Source: Paludibacteraceae bacterium (GTDB lineage Bacteria > Bacteroidota > Bacteroidia > Bacteroidales > Paludibacteraceae). From it: DNA of 64,000 nt. The notes beneath the pieces are model-generated. The model searched no databases, was not told where the DNA came from, and was given only the letters and a program-made list of their open reading frames with translations. Below, one piece after another: positions 1-7,103 of the stretch; the first letter of the stretch is position 1; every line of letters begins with the position of its first letter. The DNA is taken from assembly GCA_017461505.1 (NCBI GenBank), contig JAFTXV010000007.1:434001-498000 (forward strand). The letters are read 5' to 3'. A program made the position numbers and the translations under genes.

Positions 1-566
1 CACAAGCCGTAGGACAGATACCTATGTACTACAATAAGAAGAACTCAGGGCGTCCCACATCGAATCCAGTATTGTATGATGATATCCCTGTGGGGATCGA
101 GCAGTTCTCTATTGGTGCTGATAGCTATTGGTTGGAGTATGGCGACAAACCATTGTATCCCTTTGGATATGGTTTGACTTATACAACATTTGAGTATGGT
201 CCCGTTGTATTATCCGACACAATAATAGATAAATCTGCTATTATTGCCTCTTGCGAAATAACTAATACCGGTACCATGGATGCTGTGGCAGTACCTCAAC
301 TCTATATTCGTGACTTAGTAGGATCTATCACGCGCCCAATACGCGAACTGAAAGGTTTTCAACGTGTAACTATTCCTGCGGGTGAATCACGTACAGTAAG
401 TTTTGAGATTGAGGAAGCAGATTTGGCGTATTGGCATTTGGCGCAAGGAGTAGATTTAGGTGCAGATGGTGATTATACCTTCTCGGCTGAGCCAGGTGAT
501 TTCCATATATGGATTGCCCCTAACTCTGCAGAAGGGCAAGCAGCAAGATTTGCACTTAAGAAATAG
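1..566 (+). CDS. Glycoside hydrolase family 3 beta-glucosidase, C-terminal part (5' truncated by window edge)
   Basis: The reading frame is open from base 3 with no start, so only the last 188 or so residues are present. The first visible residues (QAVGQIPMYYNKKNSGRP) match the conserved stretch near the end of the GH3 C-terminal alpha/beta sandwich domain in BglX-type enzymes. They are followed by YPFGYGLTYTTFEY and then a fibronectin type III-like domain (about residues 65-180), the usual end of these enzymes. GH3 beta-glucosidases remove terminal beta-linked glucose or xylose from oligosaccharides, usually in the periplasm of Bacteroidota. The nucleophile and acid/base lie outside the window, so activity and localisation cannot be judged. 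It converges on recO with only 7 bases between stop codons. Confidence 0.9.
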   Translation, partial: QAVGQIPMYYNKKNSGRPTSNPVLYDDIPVGIEQFSIGADSYWLEYGDKPLYPFGYGLTYTTFEYGPVVLSDTIIDKSAIIASCEITNTGTMDAVAVPQLYIRDLVGSITRPIRELKGFQRVTIPAGESRTVSFEIEEADLAYWHLAQGVDLGADGDYTFSAEPGDFHIWIAPNSAEGQAARFALKK

Positions 567-573
567 AAATGTT

Positions 574-1155
574 TTAGTCAAACACTTCGATGAGCACATC
601 CAATGATTTGGGTGGGCGGAAGTCCTCAATATGTTGCTCGTAATAGGTGGTTAGTGCGCGCAGACGTTGCTGACGTTCGATGCGGGAACTAGGTACAGCA
701 AACCAATCAGGATGCTCTGTATCGTCAATACCAACACCTAAAAAATTGGCATACTCGATAAGAAAATGCAGATGTAAATTGCTAATATCCACATCTGTAT
801 CTAAGTGCTTTATCATTTCACATAGCCAGTCAAACAAGGGCTGATCGCTCATCGGGTGACGTAGTGTACTCGCTAAAACTTCTGCGATAAACATGGCCAC
901 ACATTGGCGCTTTATATCGGTAGCAAGTTGTTTAGGAGTGTATAAGAGCGAGACTGACGATAGACTACCCATCTGCTGCGGAGCATTTTGCCGTTTAGCA
1001 GTGGTAAACTCCACGATAGATAGTGGACGCAATATGCCCTTGTATTTGTTGCCATATACCGCATACTGCATACGCCCCTGCTCAGCAGTGTAGAGGTGTA
1101 CAATACTTCCTGTGTCGGAATACTTGGTTAGTGATAATACAATGGCTGTAGGCAT
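574..1155 (-). CDS. recO: DNA repair protein RecO, short form
   Basis: RecO helps load RecA on gapped DNA as part of the RecFOR pathway. The N-terminal OB-fold is clear (MPTAIVLSLTKYSDTGSIVHLYTAEQGR) and the last residues (KSLDVLIEVFD) match the usual end of Bacteroidales RecO. At 193 aa it is about 45-50 residues shorter than the usual form of roughly 240. The missing part seems to lie between the helical region (FLIEYANFLGVG) and the C-terminal helix, so it looks like an internal deletion, not a truncation. I chose the ATG at 1155 because it follows the phoH stop by 4 bases and starts the OB-fold; a longer frame from a TTG at 1239 would overlap phoH. Confidence 0.8.
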   Translation of the reverse strand: MPTAIVLSLTKYSDTGSIVHLYTAEQGRMQYAVYGNKYKGILRPLSIVEFTTAKRQNAPQQMGSLSSVSLLYTPKQLATDIKRQCVAMFIAEVLASTLRHPMSDQPLFDWLCEMIKHLDTDVDISNLHLHFLIEYANFLGVGIDDTEHPDWFAVPSSRIERQQRLRALTTYYEQHIEDFRPPKSLDVLIEVFD

Positions 1156-1159
1156 GAAT

Positions 1160-2116
1160 CTAATTTGTCGTTTCACCTGTTCTGTTCTCACTCTTGTTAT
1201 ACGCATCCACAATGCGCTTGACAAGGTGATGACGAACAATATCCTTCTGGTTGAACTCTACCATGGCAATGCCTTTGATGTCGCGTAGGCGTTCGATGGC
1301 ATCCTTCAAGCCCGACTTTTGGCTTGCGGGTAAATCTATTTGCGTCATATCGCCTGTGACGATCATCTTGCCATTTACCCCTAAGCGCGTGAGGAACATC
1401 TTAAGCTGGGCAGTGGTGGTGTTCTGTGCTTCATCTAATATAACGATCGCGTCCGCGAGCGTGCGCCCGCGCATGAAAGCCAATGGCGCAATCTGAATCA
1501 CACCACGCTCCATATATTCGTTGAGTTTGGCACCCGGAATCATATCTTGCAGCGCGTCATAGAGAGGTTGCAAGTATGGGTCAATCTTCTCCTTCATGTC
1601 GCCTGGCAGGAAGCCCAGTTTCTCGCCCGCCTCTACCGCAGGACGAGAGAGGATGATACGCTTGACTTCACGATTTTTGAGGGCACGAACAGCGAGAGCA
1701 ATAGCCGTATATGTCTTACCACTACCCGCGGGACCGATGGCAAAGAGCAAGTCATTCTCCTCGTAAGCATCTACTAAACGCTGTTGGTTTACACTACGAG
1801 CTACAATAGACTTACCATTGACACCATGAAGAATAAGATTATCTTGCAAAAACTCATTAGGCTGCTCGCCGTGTACTAATTGCAGAATATGTTCTTCAGT
1901 GAGAGTGTTGTTCTTGATACAAAATGCCTCGCACTTGCGCAAATTCTGCTCGAAGCGCGCGATAGCGGCTTGCGCACCGATAATCTTCACTTGATAGCCA
2001 CGCGCCACCACCCGAACATCAGGATGTTGGTTTTTTAGGCAAAGGATATTGATATTATTCACGCCATAAAAAGTAGCGGTATCAAGTGCATCGTTAAGAG
2101 ATAAGATAGTTTCCAT
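1160..2116 (-). CDS. phoH: PhoH-family P-loop ATPase
   Basis: PhoH-like proteins are cytoplasmic ATPases of the helicase superfamily 1 fold, linked to phosphate stress and RNA metabolism; the exact role is not settled. The 318-aa length is typical. The Walker A motif GPAGSGKT lies at residues 128-135 and the Walker B DEAQN at 228-232, with the family stretch SRPAVEAGEKLGFLPGDMKEK between them. The N-terminal 100 residues form the usual small domain that precedes the ATPase. The ATG at 2116 fits the family start. recO follows 4 bases downstream, so the two are probably co-transcribed. Confidence 0.92.
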   Translation of the reverse strand: METILSLNDALDTATFYGVNNINILCLKNQHPDVRVVARGYQVKIIGAQAAIARFEQNLRKCEAFCIKNNTLTEEHILQLVHGEQPNEFLQDNLILHGVNGKSIVARSVNQQRLVDAYEENDLLFAIGPAGSGKTYTAIALAVRALKNREVKRIILSRPAVEAGEKLGFLPGDMKEKIDPYLQPLYDALQDMIPGAKLNEYMERGVIQIAPLAFMRGRTLADAIVILDEAQNTTTAQLKMFLTRLGVNGKMIVTGDMTQIDLPASQKSGLKDAIERLRDIKGIAMVEFNQKDIVRHHLVKRIVDAYNKSENRTGETTN

Positions 2117-2157
2117 GCGTAGGGAGATTATATAGTTTCAGGTTTAAGTGTATATTT

Positions 2158-2571
2158 CTATAATTCGTTGTATTTTGGAATGACAGGTAAAAACTGATAT
2201 TGATTTTCCTGTACTTGTGCAACGATAGATCTCTGACCGTTGGACAGCATTAAATAAGGTACATTTAAATGCCGGTTGTAGATAGCAGCTTGATCAAAGA
2301 CCTCTTGCGTGAGTGGTACACTAGGGGCTTTAAATTCGAGGAGCATCAGCGGTTGCATCTGTTGGTTATACACAATGGCATCACAACGTTTTTTTAATCC
2401 TACCACCTCAATAGGTATCTCCACTCCGATTAATCCGTGTGGAAAGCCGTATTGATCTTCCAATAGTTGTAAGGTGGTCTGTCGCACTAGTTCCTCTGGC
2501 GTGAGGCGGACATACTTCCGCCTCCACGCACAGAGAACATATTGTTTGCCGTTTTGTGTTCGTATATTCAT
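2158..2571 (-). CDS. Small PD-(D/E)XK protein resembling the HsdR N-terminal domain
   Basis: This 137-aa protein looks like the stand-alone nuclease-fold proteins often annotated as type I restriction enzyme R N-terminal domain proteins in Bacteroidota. The PD-(D/E)XK core is visible as CDAIVYN (Asp at about residue 78) followed after a short hairpin by LLEFKAP (Glu and Lys at about 94-96). An upstream helix (RLTPEELVRQTTLQLLEDQYGFP) precedes it. There is no helicase domain and no nearby hsdM or hsdS, so this is not a type I restriction system. The residues suggest a competent metal-dependent nuclease core, but the substrate is unknown. It lies 42 bases upstream of phoH on the same strand. 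Confidence 0.75.
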   Translation of the reverse strand: MNIRTQNGKQYVLCAWRRKYVRLTPEELVRQTTLQLLEDQYGFPHGLIGVEIPIEVVGLKKRCDAIVYNQQMQPLMLLEFKAPSVPLTQEVFDQAAIYNRHLNVPYLMLSNGQRSIVAQVQENQYQFLPVIPKYNEL

Positions 2572-2691
2572 ATTTATTAGATCGCTTCGCTGTAGATCGC
2601 TCGCCTTGCTTGCTGGAGTTGGTAGTTCGCTTCGCTGTAGTTATCTACAGGGCGCAAGCCCGATCTCAATCCATAGGCGCTCAGCGCCGAA
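2572..2691. repeat. Dispersed palindromic repeat, gatcgctcgctgtag family
   Basis: The spacer between glnS and the HsdR-N-like gene is made of short imperfect copies of gatcgcttcgctgtag, ending in a ctacagggcgcaagcccgatc unit and a ggcgctcagcgcc hairpin. The same words recur at 52095-52260, around 56430-56480 and around 56615-56650. No gene is seen in it. Confidence 0.7.
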
Positions 2692-4386
2692 CTATTTCTG
2701 CCAGTTATCTTTGAGCGAAGCGGTACGGTTGAAGACGAGCTTCTCGTTATTGGTGTCAGGATCAACAACGAAATAACCATGCTTGAGGAATTGATAGTTG
2801 TTGCACTTAGCAATACCATCCACAACCTCAGGTGTCTTCATCTCTGCTTTCAAAGCACCTTCAATCTTGCAATTAACTACTTTCAAGCTATCTGGGTTGA
2901 GTAAGTCACGGAAATCGCCTTCCTCAGCAGATGGGTTCTCACAAGCAAAGAGACGATCGTACAAACGAACTTCTGCGTCCACACAAGAATTGCACTCTAC
3001 CCAGTTGATAGTAGATTTAGTCTTGCGGTTGCCACCTTCGGTACCTGACTTAGAATCTGGATCATAGGTTGCATATACGGTAGTGATATTACCTTCTGCA
3101 TCTTTCTCGCAACCAGTAGCTTGGATGATATAAGCTGCTTTCAAGCGCACCTCACGGCCACCAGGGCTGAGGCGGAAGAACTTCTTATCGCCCTCCTCTT
3201 GGAAGTCACCGCGCTCGATATAGAGTTCCTTAGCAAACTTCATTTCGCGGGTACCCAACTCTGGGTGTCCATCAATGTTCTCTGCTACGATGGTTTCGCC
3301 TTCGCCCTCATAGTTGGTGATTACGAGTTTCACTGGGTCGAAGATGGCGCATACACGTGGAGCGGTTTCTTTGAGTGTCTCGCGAACGGTATGCTCGAGC
3401 AAGCCCAGGTCAATCATACCTTCTACTTTGGTATAACCAATCTTATCGATGAAAGCACGAATAGCCTCTGGGGTGTAACCACGGCGACGGAGACCACATA
3501 CGGTAGGCATACGTGGGTCGTCCCAACCGCTTACGAGACCCTCTTTCACGAGTTGAAGCATCTTACGCTTTGACATCACGGTATAGGTGATGTTGAGGCG
3601 GTTGAACTCGTATTGACGTGGGCGGTAGTCACCCGTGATGAATTGGTCGATATAGTAGTCGTAGAGTGGACGGTGTACCACAAACTCCAGTGTACAGATG
3701 GAGTGTGTCACGCCCTCAAAGTAGTCAGATTGACCATGTGCAAAGTCATACATTGGATAGACATTCCATGTGCGACCGGTGCGGTGGTGAGGGTGGGTGG
3801 TGATGATGCGATACATGATAGGATCGCGGAAGTGCATGTTTGGATTAGCCATGTCAATCTTTGCGCGGAGTACCATCTTTCCGTCCTCTATCTCGCCATT
3901 TTGCATAGCTTGGAAGAGTCGAAGATTCTCCTCTATTGGACGATCACGATATGGAGAAGCTACACCAGGTTCGGTAGGTGTGCCTTTCTGCTCAGCAATC
4001 TGCTCGGCTGTTTGTTCGTCGATATATGCTTTACCTTGCTTGATAAACTCAATAGCGAGGTCATAGAGTTGTTGGAAATAGTCGGAAGCGTAGTAGATAT
4101 TGCCCCACTTGAAACCCAACCAAGCGATGTCTTGCTGGATAGAGTCCACATACTCCACGTCCTCTTTGACGGGGTTGGTGTCATCAAAACGAAGGTTACA
4201 TACGCCATTGTATTTCTCTGCGATACCAAAGTCCATGCAGATAGCCTTCACGTGACCGATATGTAGGTAGCCATTTGGCTCTGGCGGGAAACGCGTTTGA
4301 ATACGTCCGTCGTTCTTACCTTCTTGTAAATCTTTTTCTACGATTTGCTCAATAAAATTGAGACTTCTTTCTTCTACTAATTCCAT
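2692..4386 (-). CDS. glnS: Glutaminyl-tRNA synthetase
   Basis: Class I aminoacyl-tRNA synthetase that charges tRNA-Gln with glutamine in the cytoplasm. The signature TRFPPEPNGYLHIGH is at residues 31-45, and the KMSKS-equivalent appears as MSKRKMLQLV near residue 270. The GlnRS-specific anticodon-binding beta-barrels fill the C-terminal third. The 564-aa length fits the bacterial family. I chose the ATG at 4386; a longer frame from a TTG at 4434 would add 16 residues encoded by a dispersed repeat, and that extension is probably not made. The same-strand neighbours upstream are the four-helix-bundle gene and lpxA. Confidence 0.95.
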   Translation of the reverse strand: MELVEERSLNFIEQIVEKDLQEGKNDGRIQTRFPPEPNGYLHIGHVKAICMDFGIAEKYNGVCNLRFDDTNPVKEDVEYVDSIQQDIAWLGFKWGNIYYASDYFQQLYDLAIEFIKQGKAYIDEQTAEQIAEQKGTPTEPGVASPYRDRPIEENLRLFQAMQNGEIEDGKMVLRAKIDMANPNMHFRDPIMYRIITTHPHHRTGRTWNVYPMYDFAHGQSDYFEGVTHSICTLEFVVHRPLYDYYIDQFITGDYRPRQYEFNRLNITYTVMSKRKMLQLVKEGLVSGWDDPRMPTVCGLRRRGYTPEAIRAFIDKIGYTKVEGMIDLGLLEHTVRETLKETAPRVCAIFDPVKLVITNYEGEGETIVAENIDGHPELGTREMKFAKELYIERGDFQEEGDKKFFRLSPGGREVRLKAAYIIQATGCEKDAEGNITTVYATYDPDSKSGTEGGNRKTKSTINWVECNSCVDAEVRLYDRLFACENPSAEEGDFRDLLNPDSLKVVNCKIEGALKAEMKTPEVVDGIAKCNNYQFLKHGYFVVDPDTNNEKLVFNRTASLKDNWQK

Positions 4387-4390
4387 TACA

Positions 4391-4436
4391 TTAAACTGAA
4401 AACTGAAAGGTGAAAACTGAAAACTATTTTTCAACT
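4391..4436. repeat. Dispersed repeat, aactgaaaactgaaaggtg family (copy 1)
   Basis: Tandem aactgaaa/ggtgaaa words directly upstream of the glnS start. A copy in the opposite orientation lies on the other side of the small gene at 4456-4809. The same family recurs at 9919-9965, 51175-51298 and 56545-56615. Confidence 0.75.
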
Positions 4437-4455
4437 TCAGTTTTTTAATTTATTA

Positions 4456-4809
4456 TTAGTTATTATTTAATTTAGTCGTTTTAACACTTGAGGTAATAAC
4501 TGCTATTATTTCCTTAAGATCATTGTTTAGAGAATTAAATATCTCAACATCAATTATTTCGCTCTCATATAGAAGTTCTAACCAATATTGTGTTTCATCA
4601 GCTTCTTTAAGAGCAATTAATAATTTGTTTATAAAATCTGCTTTACTTTGTGCATTTTTTCTCTCTCGTGTATTTGCACCTATACTTGTACCTGAACGGA
4701 GAATTTGTTTTGAAAGGATAAACTCTCTTTTTTCCTCTTGTAAAAACTGTGAAAACTTAACGATACGGACAGCAAAGGCTTTCGTCTTGAAATCTACTAT
4801 ATTTTCCAT
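4456..4809 (-). CDS. Four-helix-bundle protein, IVP / S23-like family
   Basis: A 117-aa all-helical protein of the family named after ORFs in 23S rRNA intervening sequences. Family words visible are VDFKTKAFAVRIVKFSQFL near the start, LRSGTSIGANTRER (about residues 38-51) and LLIALKEADETQYWLELL (about 63-80). The molecular function of these proteins is not known. They are often found as single mobile-looking genes between housekeeping genes. Here the gene sits between glnS and lpxA and is bracketed by opposite-orientation copies of one dispersed repeat. An in-frame ATG 12 bases upstream (4821) is possible but lies at the edge of the repeat. Confidence 0.82.
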   Translation of the reverse strand: MENIVDFKTKAFAVRIVKFSQFLQEEKREFILSKQILRSGTSIGANTRERKNAQSKADFINKLLIALKEADETQYWLELLYESEIIDVEIFNSLNNDLKEIIAVITSSVKTTKLNNN

Positions 4810-4813
4810 ACGA

Positions 4814-4844
4814 CTTTTCACCTTTCAGTTTTCAGTTTTCAGTT
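4814..4844. repeat. Dispersed repeat, ttttcagttttcagtt family (copy 2)
   Basis: Inverted partner of the copy at 4391-4436, on the lpxA side of the four-helix-bundle gene. It runs into the last codons of lpxA (stop at 4839-4841). Confidence 0.7.
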
Positions 4845-5603
4845 ATATCCTCTCACGATGCCACGTGGAGAACCTTTTACAAATTCAAGGATAAGGTCAC
4901 GCTCTGGGCTTTGAGGTAAGGTATTCTCCACTTGCTCTACCGCTTGGCTTACATTCAAACCGGAGAGGTAGATTAAGCGATAGGTATTTTGGATAGCAGT
5001 AATCTGCTCTTGTGTAAAGTTGCGGCGATTGAGTCCTACGGAGTTGATACCGCAGTAGGATATAGGCTCGCGAGCTGCAATGATGTATGGAGGTACATCC
5101 TTATTGATTTTAGAGCCGCCTTGAATCATCACGTGCGCTCCTATACGACTGAATTGGTGTACCAAACTACCACCACCAATAATAGCCCAATCATCTACTA
5201 CTACTTCGCCAGCGAGTTGGGTAGCATTGGACATAATGATATGGTCGTGCAAGAGGCAGTCGTGTGCTACGTGGCAATATGCCATGATGAGGCAGTTATT
5301 GCCTACGATAGTCTTGCCTTTGCTTGCAGTACCGCGGTGAATAGTTACAAACTCACGGATAGTGGTGTTATCACCAATGATGGCATAGGTCTTTTCACCT
5401 TTGAACTTGAGATCTTGTGGATCGCCACCAATCACAGCGCCAGAGTAGATATGGCAGTTTTTACCGATACGTGTTCCGCTGTAGATTGTAACGTTGTTAT
5501 CAATGATAGTACCTTCTCCGATCTCTACATCTTCGTGGATGCAAGAGAAATGTCCGACAGTTACGGTTGGATGAAGCTTTGCTTCAGGATGGATGTAGTT
5601 CAT
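4839..5603 (-). CDS. lpxA: Acyl-ACP--UDP-N-acetylglucosamine O-acyltransferase
   Basis: First enzyme of lipid A synthesis: it moves a 3-hydroxyacyl chain from acyl carrier protein to the 3-hydroxyl of UDP-GlcNAc. The protein is a left-handed beta-helix built from hexapeptide repeats (IGEGTIIDNNVTIYSGTRIG and following), with the LpxA segment YCHVAHDCLLHDHIIMSNATQLAGEV carrying the catalytic His, and a helical C-terminal cap. The 254-aa length is typical. It starts 1 base after the lpxC stop, so the two are co-transcribed. The last codons overlap a dispersed repeat, but the end still looks complete. Confidence 0.95.
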   Translation of the reverse strand: MNYIHPEAKLHPTVTVGHFSCIHEDVEIGEGTIIDNNVTIYSGTRIGKNCHIYSGAVIGGDPQDLKFKGEKTYAIIGDNTTIREFVTIHRGTASKGKTIVGNNCLIMAYCHVAHDCLLHDHIIMSNATQLAGEVVVDDWAIIGGGSLVHQFSRIGAHVMIQGGSKINKDVPPYIIAAREPISYCGINSVGLNRRNFTQEQITAIQNTYRLIYLSGLNVSQAVEQVENTLPQSPERDLILEFVKGSPRGIVRGYN

Positions 5604-5604
5604 A

Positions 5605-6513
5605 TTATGAATTTGCTAATATTTTGTTTCTTAATTGTTTTGCACATTGTGTATTGAAGGTATGTCCTGGTCGGAGGGCAATAATCTTACCTTGAATACG
5701 GCAACCTACCAACGACATATCACCAATAATATCCAATAATTTGTGACGTGCAGGTTCGTTTTGGTAGTTGAGTGGGCTGAGGTAACCAAGTTTGGTTGCA
5801 TCTAGACGTGGTTGTCCTAGTTTGTCGGTCATATAATCCAAACCCTCTTGCGACATAGGTGTTTCATAAATGACAAGGGCATTCTGCAAGTCGCCGCCTT
5901 TGATAAGTCCCATGCGAAGCAATGGCTCTATCTCGCGTACAAAACAGAAGGTACGTGCGGAAGAGATTTCGCGTGTATATTCAGAAAGGTCATTGAGTTC
6001 TGCTTTCTGTTCGCGCAAGAAACTAGAAGAAGGATAGGAGATAGTAATCTCTACTTCGTATTTATCGGAAGGCAAGATAAGCATCTTGTTACCATGTTCT
6101 GAAAGATACTCAATAGGTTCGGTTACCACAAACACTTTTTGTTCTGCCTTTTGCTCTTGCCGACCAACCTGTTGTATTGTTTTGATATAGAATTTCGCAC
6201 TACCATCAAGGATAGGCATCTCTGGTCCATCCACCTCAATGAGGCAGTTATCCACACCAAGAGCGTATAATGCAGAGAGTGCATGCTCTACGGTGGATAC
6301 TTTCCACGCACCACGCTCTAGCACAGTGCCACGCTCTGTAGCAGTTACATAGTCGGCAATGGCTTCGTAGGTAGGACGTCCTTCGAGGTCAGTTCGACAA
6401 ATGCGTATACCTGTATTCTCCTCTGCAGGGAGGAAAGTGGCGTGGATATGTAGTCCAGTATGTAGTCCTTTTCCTTCAAAGGAAAAAGGTGCTTTCAATG
6501 TATGTTGTTTCAT
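5605..6513 (-). CDS. lpxC: UDP-3-O-acyl-N-acetylglucosamine deacetylase, without a FabZ domain
   Basis: Zinc-dependent, committed step of lipid A synthesis. The zinc and catalytic residues can be seen: STVEHALSAL (Glu76, His77), GPEMPILDGSA, then HKLLDIIGD (His and Asp near 258-262) and a late His in RPGHTFN near 281. At 302 aa it is a stand-alone LpxC. In Bacteroides, Prevotella and Porphyromonas the gene is normally fused to fabZ and encodes about 460 aa. Here the frame ends right after the LpxC fold and lpxA begins 1 base later, so no FabZ domain can be hidden here. A promoter with a palindrome in its leader lies just upstream. Confidence 0.95.
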   Translation of the reverse strand: MKQHTLKAPFSFEGKGLHTGLHIHATFLPAEENTGIRICRTDLEGRPTYEAIADYVTATERGTVLERGAWKVSTVEHALSALYALGVDNCLIEVDGPEMPILDGSAKFYIKTIQQVGRQEQKAEQKVFVVTEPIEYLSEHGNKMLILPSDKYEVEITISYPSSSFLREQKAELNDLSEYTREISSARTFCFVREIEPLLRMGLIKGGDLQNALVIYETPMSQEGLDYMTDKLGQPRLDATKLGYLSPLNYQNEPARHKLLDIIGDMSLVGCRIQGKIIALRPGHTFNTQCAKQLRNKILANS

Positions 6514-6533
6514 ATTCTTTGTTTAATTTTGCG

Positions 6534-6555
6534 CATACTATACCAATATAGTATG
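6534..6555. promoter_or_regulatory. Perfect 9-bp inverted repeat in the lpxC leader
   Basis: catactata and tatagtatg are exact reverse complements separated by 4 bases. The palindrome lies between the -7 element of the lpxC promoter (6566-6573) and the start codon (6513), so it is in the leader near the transcript start. It could be an operator or a leader hairpin. A shorter relative, ggtata-gt-tatacc, lies just upstream of pdxB at 13639-13652. Confidence 0.5.
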
Positions 6556-6565
6556 AAATCCGCTG

Positions 6566-6597
6566 CAAAGGTACGAAAAAAAATGTATATGTGCAAG
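6566..6597 (-). promoter_or_regulatory. Promoter of lpxC-lpxA
   Basis: On the minus strand, CTTG (6594-6597) and TACCTTTG (6566-6573) are separated by 20 bp, matching the Bacteroidota sigma-ABfr -33/-7 pattern. The start codon is about 50 bases downstream of the -7 box. Confidence 0.75.
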
Positions 6598-6713
6598 AAA
6601 AGTTTGCTTTTATTGCCGTAGGCAACATTTTTTGCAGTAGTTTCGAAGGTTAAGGTGTCTTCGCAGTATGGAATGCAAACTTTTAGAAGTCTTACAACTT
6701 TTTTTACTCAAAA

Positions 6714-6745
6714 TTTGCAAATTTACAAATTTTGCAGTACCTTTG
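6714..6745 (+). promoter_or_regulatory. Promoter reading into the structured region at 6.8-7.07 kb
   Basis: TTTG (6714-6717), 20 bp, TACCTTTG (6738-6745). Transcription should begin near 6752, about 350 bases before the protease start codon at 7104. Confidence 0.75.
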
Positions 6746-6751
6746 CGGTGT

Positions 6752-7069
6752 AATTTCAGATTAATGGAAATATTAACTATTAACTGATTTTGCAGACATA
6801 ATAAAAAGCGTTTATTGGCGCTTGTTTTGGTATCACGAAATCTGGTAAATTTCATAATCGCCCAAAACAAGAAGGCAGTAAACGCCCTTTGGGATATGAC
6901 TATCCCGCCGTAGAGCGTCCTTCACGGACTGCTCTGTTTGGTGGCATTTCATATTCGGCGTGGGCGTTGCGTGCTTATTCTTGCGAAAGGGTTTACCAGA
7001 ACCTCGTGATAGAGAATAAGCAAAGGTAAGGTTCCACGCTTTTTCTATATTTATACCAACGGGGCGTTT
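6752..7069 (+). ncRNA. Candidate structured RNA or long structured leader, family not recognised
   Basis: Nested exact complements are dense here. Helix 1: gcgttta (6808-6814) with taaacgc (6879-6885), continued by cttgttttgg (6821-6830) with ccaaaacaag (6862-6871). Helix 2: gggata-tgac-tatccc (6891-6906). Helix 3: agagc-gtcc (6912-6920) with ggac-gctct (6926-6935). Helix 4: gcgtgg (6958-6963) with ccacgc (7034-7039), then tgcttattct (6972-6981) with agaataagca (7013-7022). aaacgccc (6880-6887) can instead pair with gggcgttt (7062-7069), closing the whole domain and opening the base of helix 1. A promoter on the same strand lies upstream. It could be a free RNA, a switch in the leader of the protease gene, or part of a repeated element. 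I do not recognise it as tmRNA, RNase P, 6S or a named riboswitch. Confidence 0.55.
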
Positions 7070-7103
7070 GGAGCCGATGTCCCACAAAACATATTCAATC
7101 TCA

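Noticed and set aside
2158..2571. Type I restriction system
   Set aside because: Only a small HsdR-N-like nuclease domain is present, with no helicase part, hsdM or hsdS.
4387..4434. N-terminal extension of GlnRS encoded by the repeat
   Set aside because: It starts with TTG, is made of repeat words, and the family N-terminus begins at the ATG at 4386.
6610..6870. 86-aa minus-strand ORF upstream of the structured region
   Set aside because: It crosses the plus-strand promoter at 6714-6745, is Lys/Cys-rich and has no recognisable domain.
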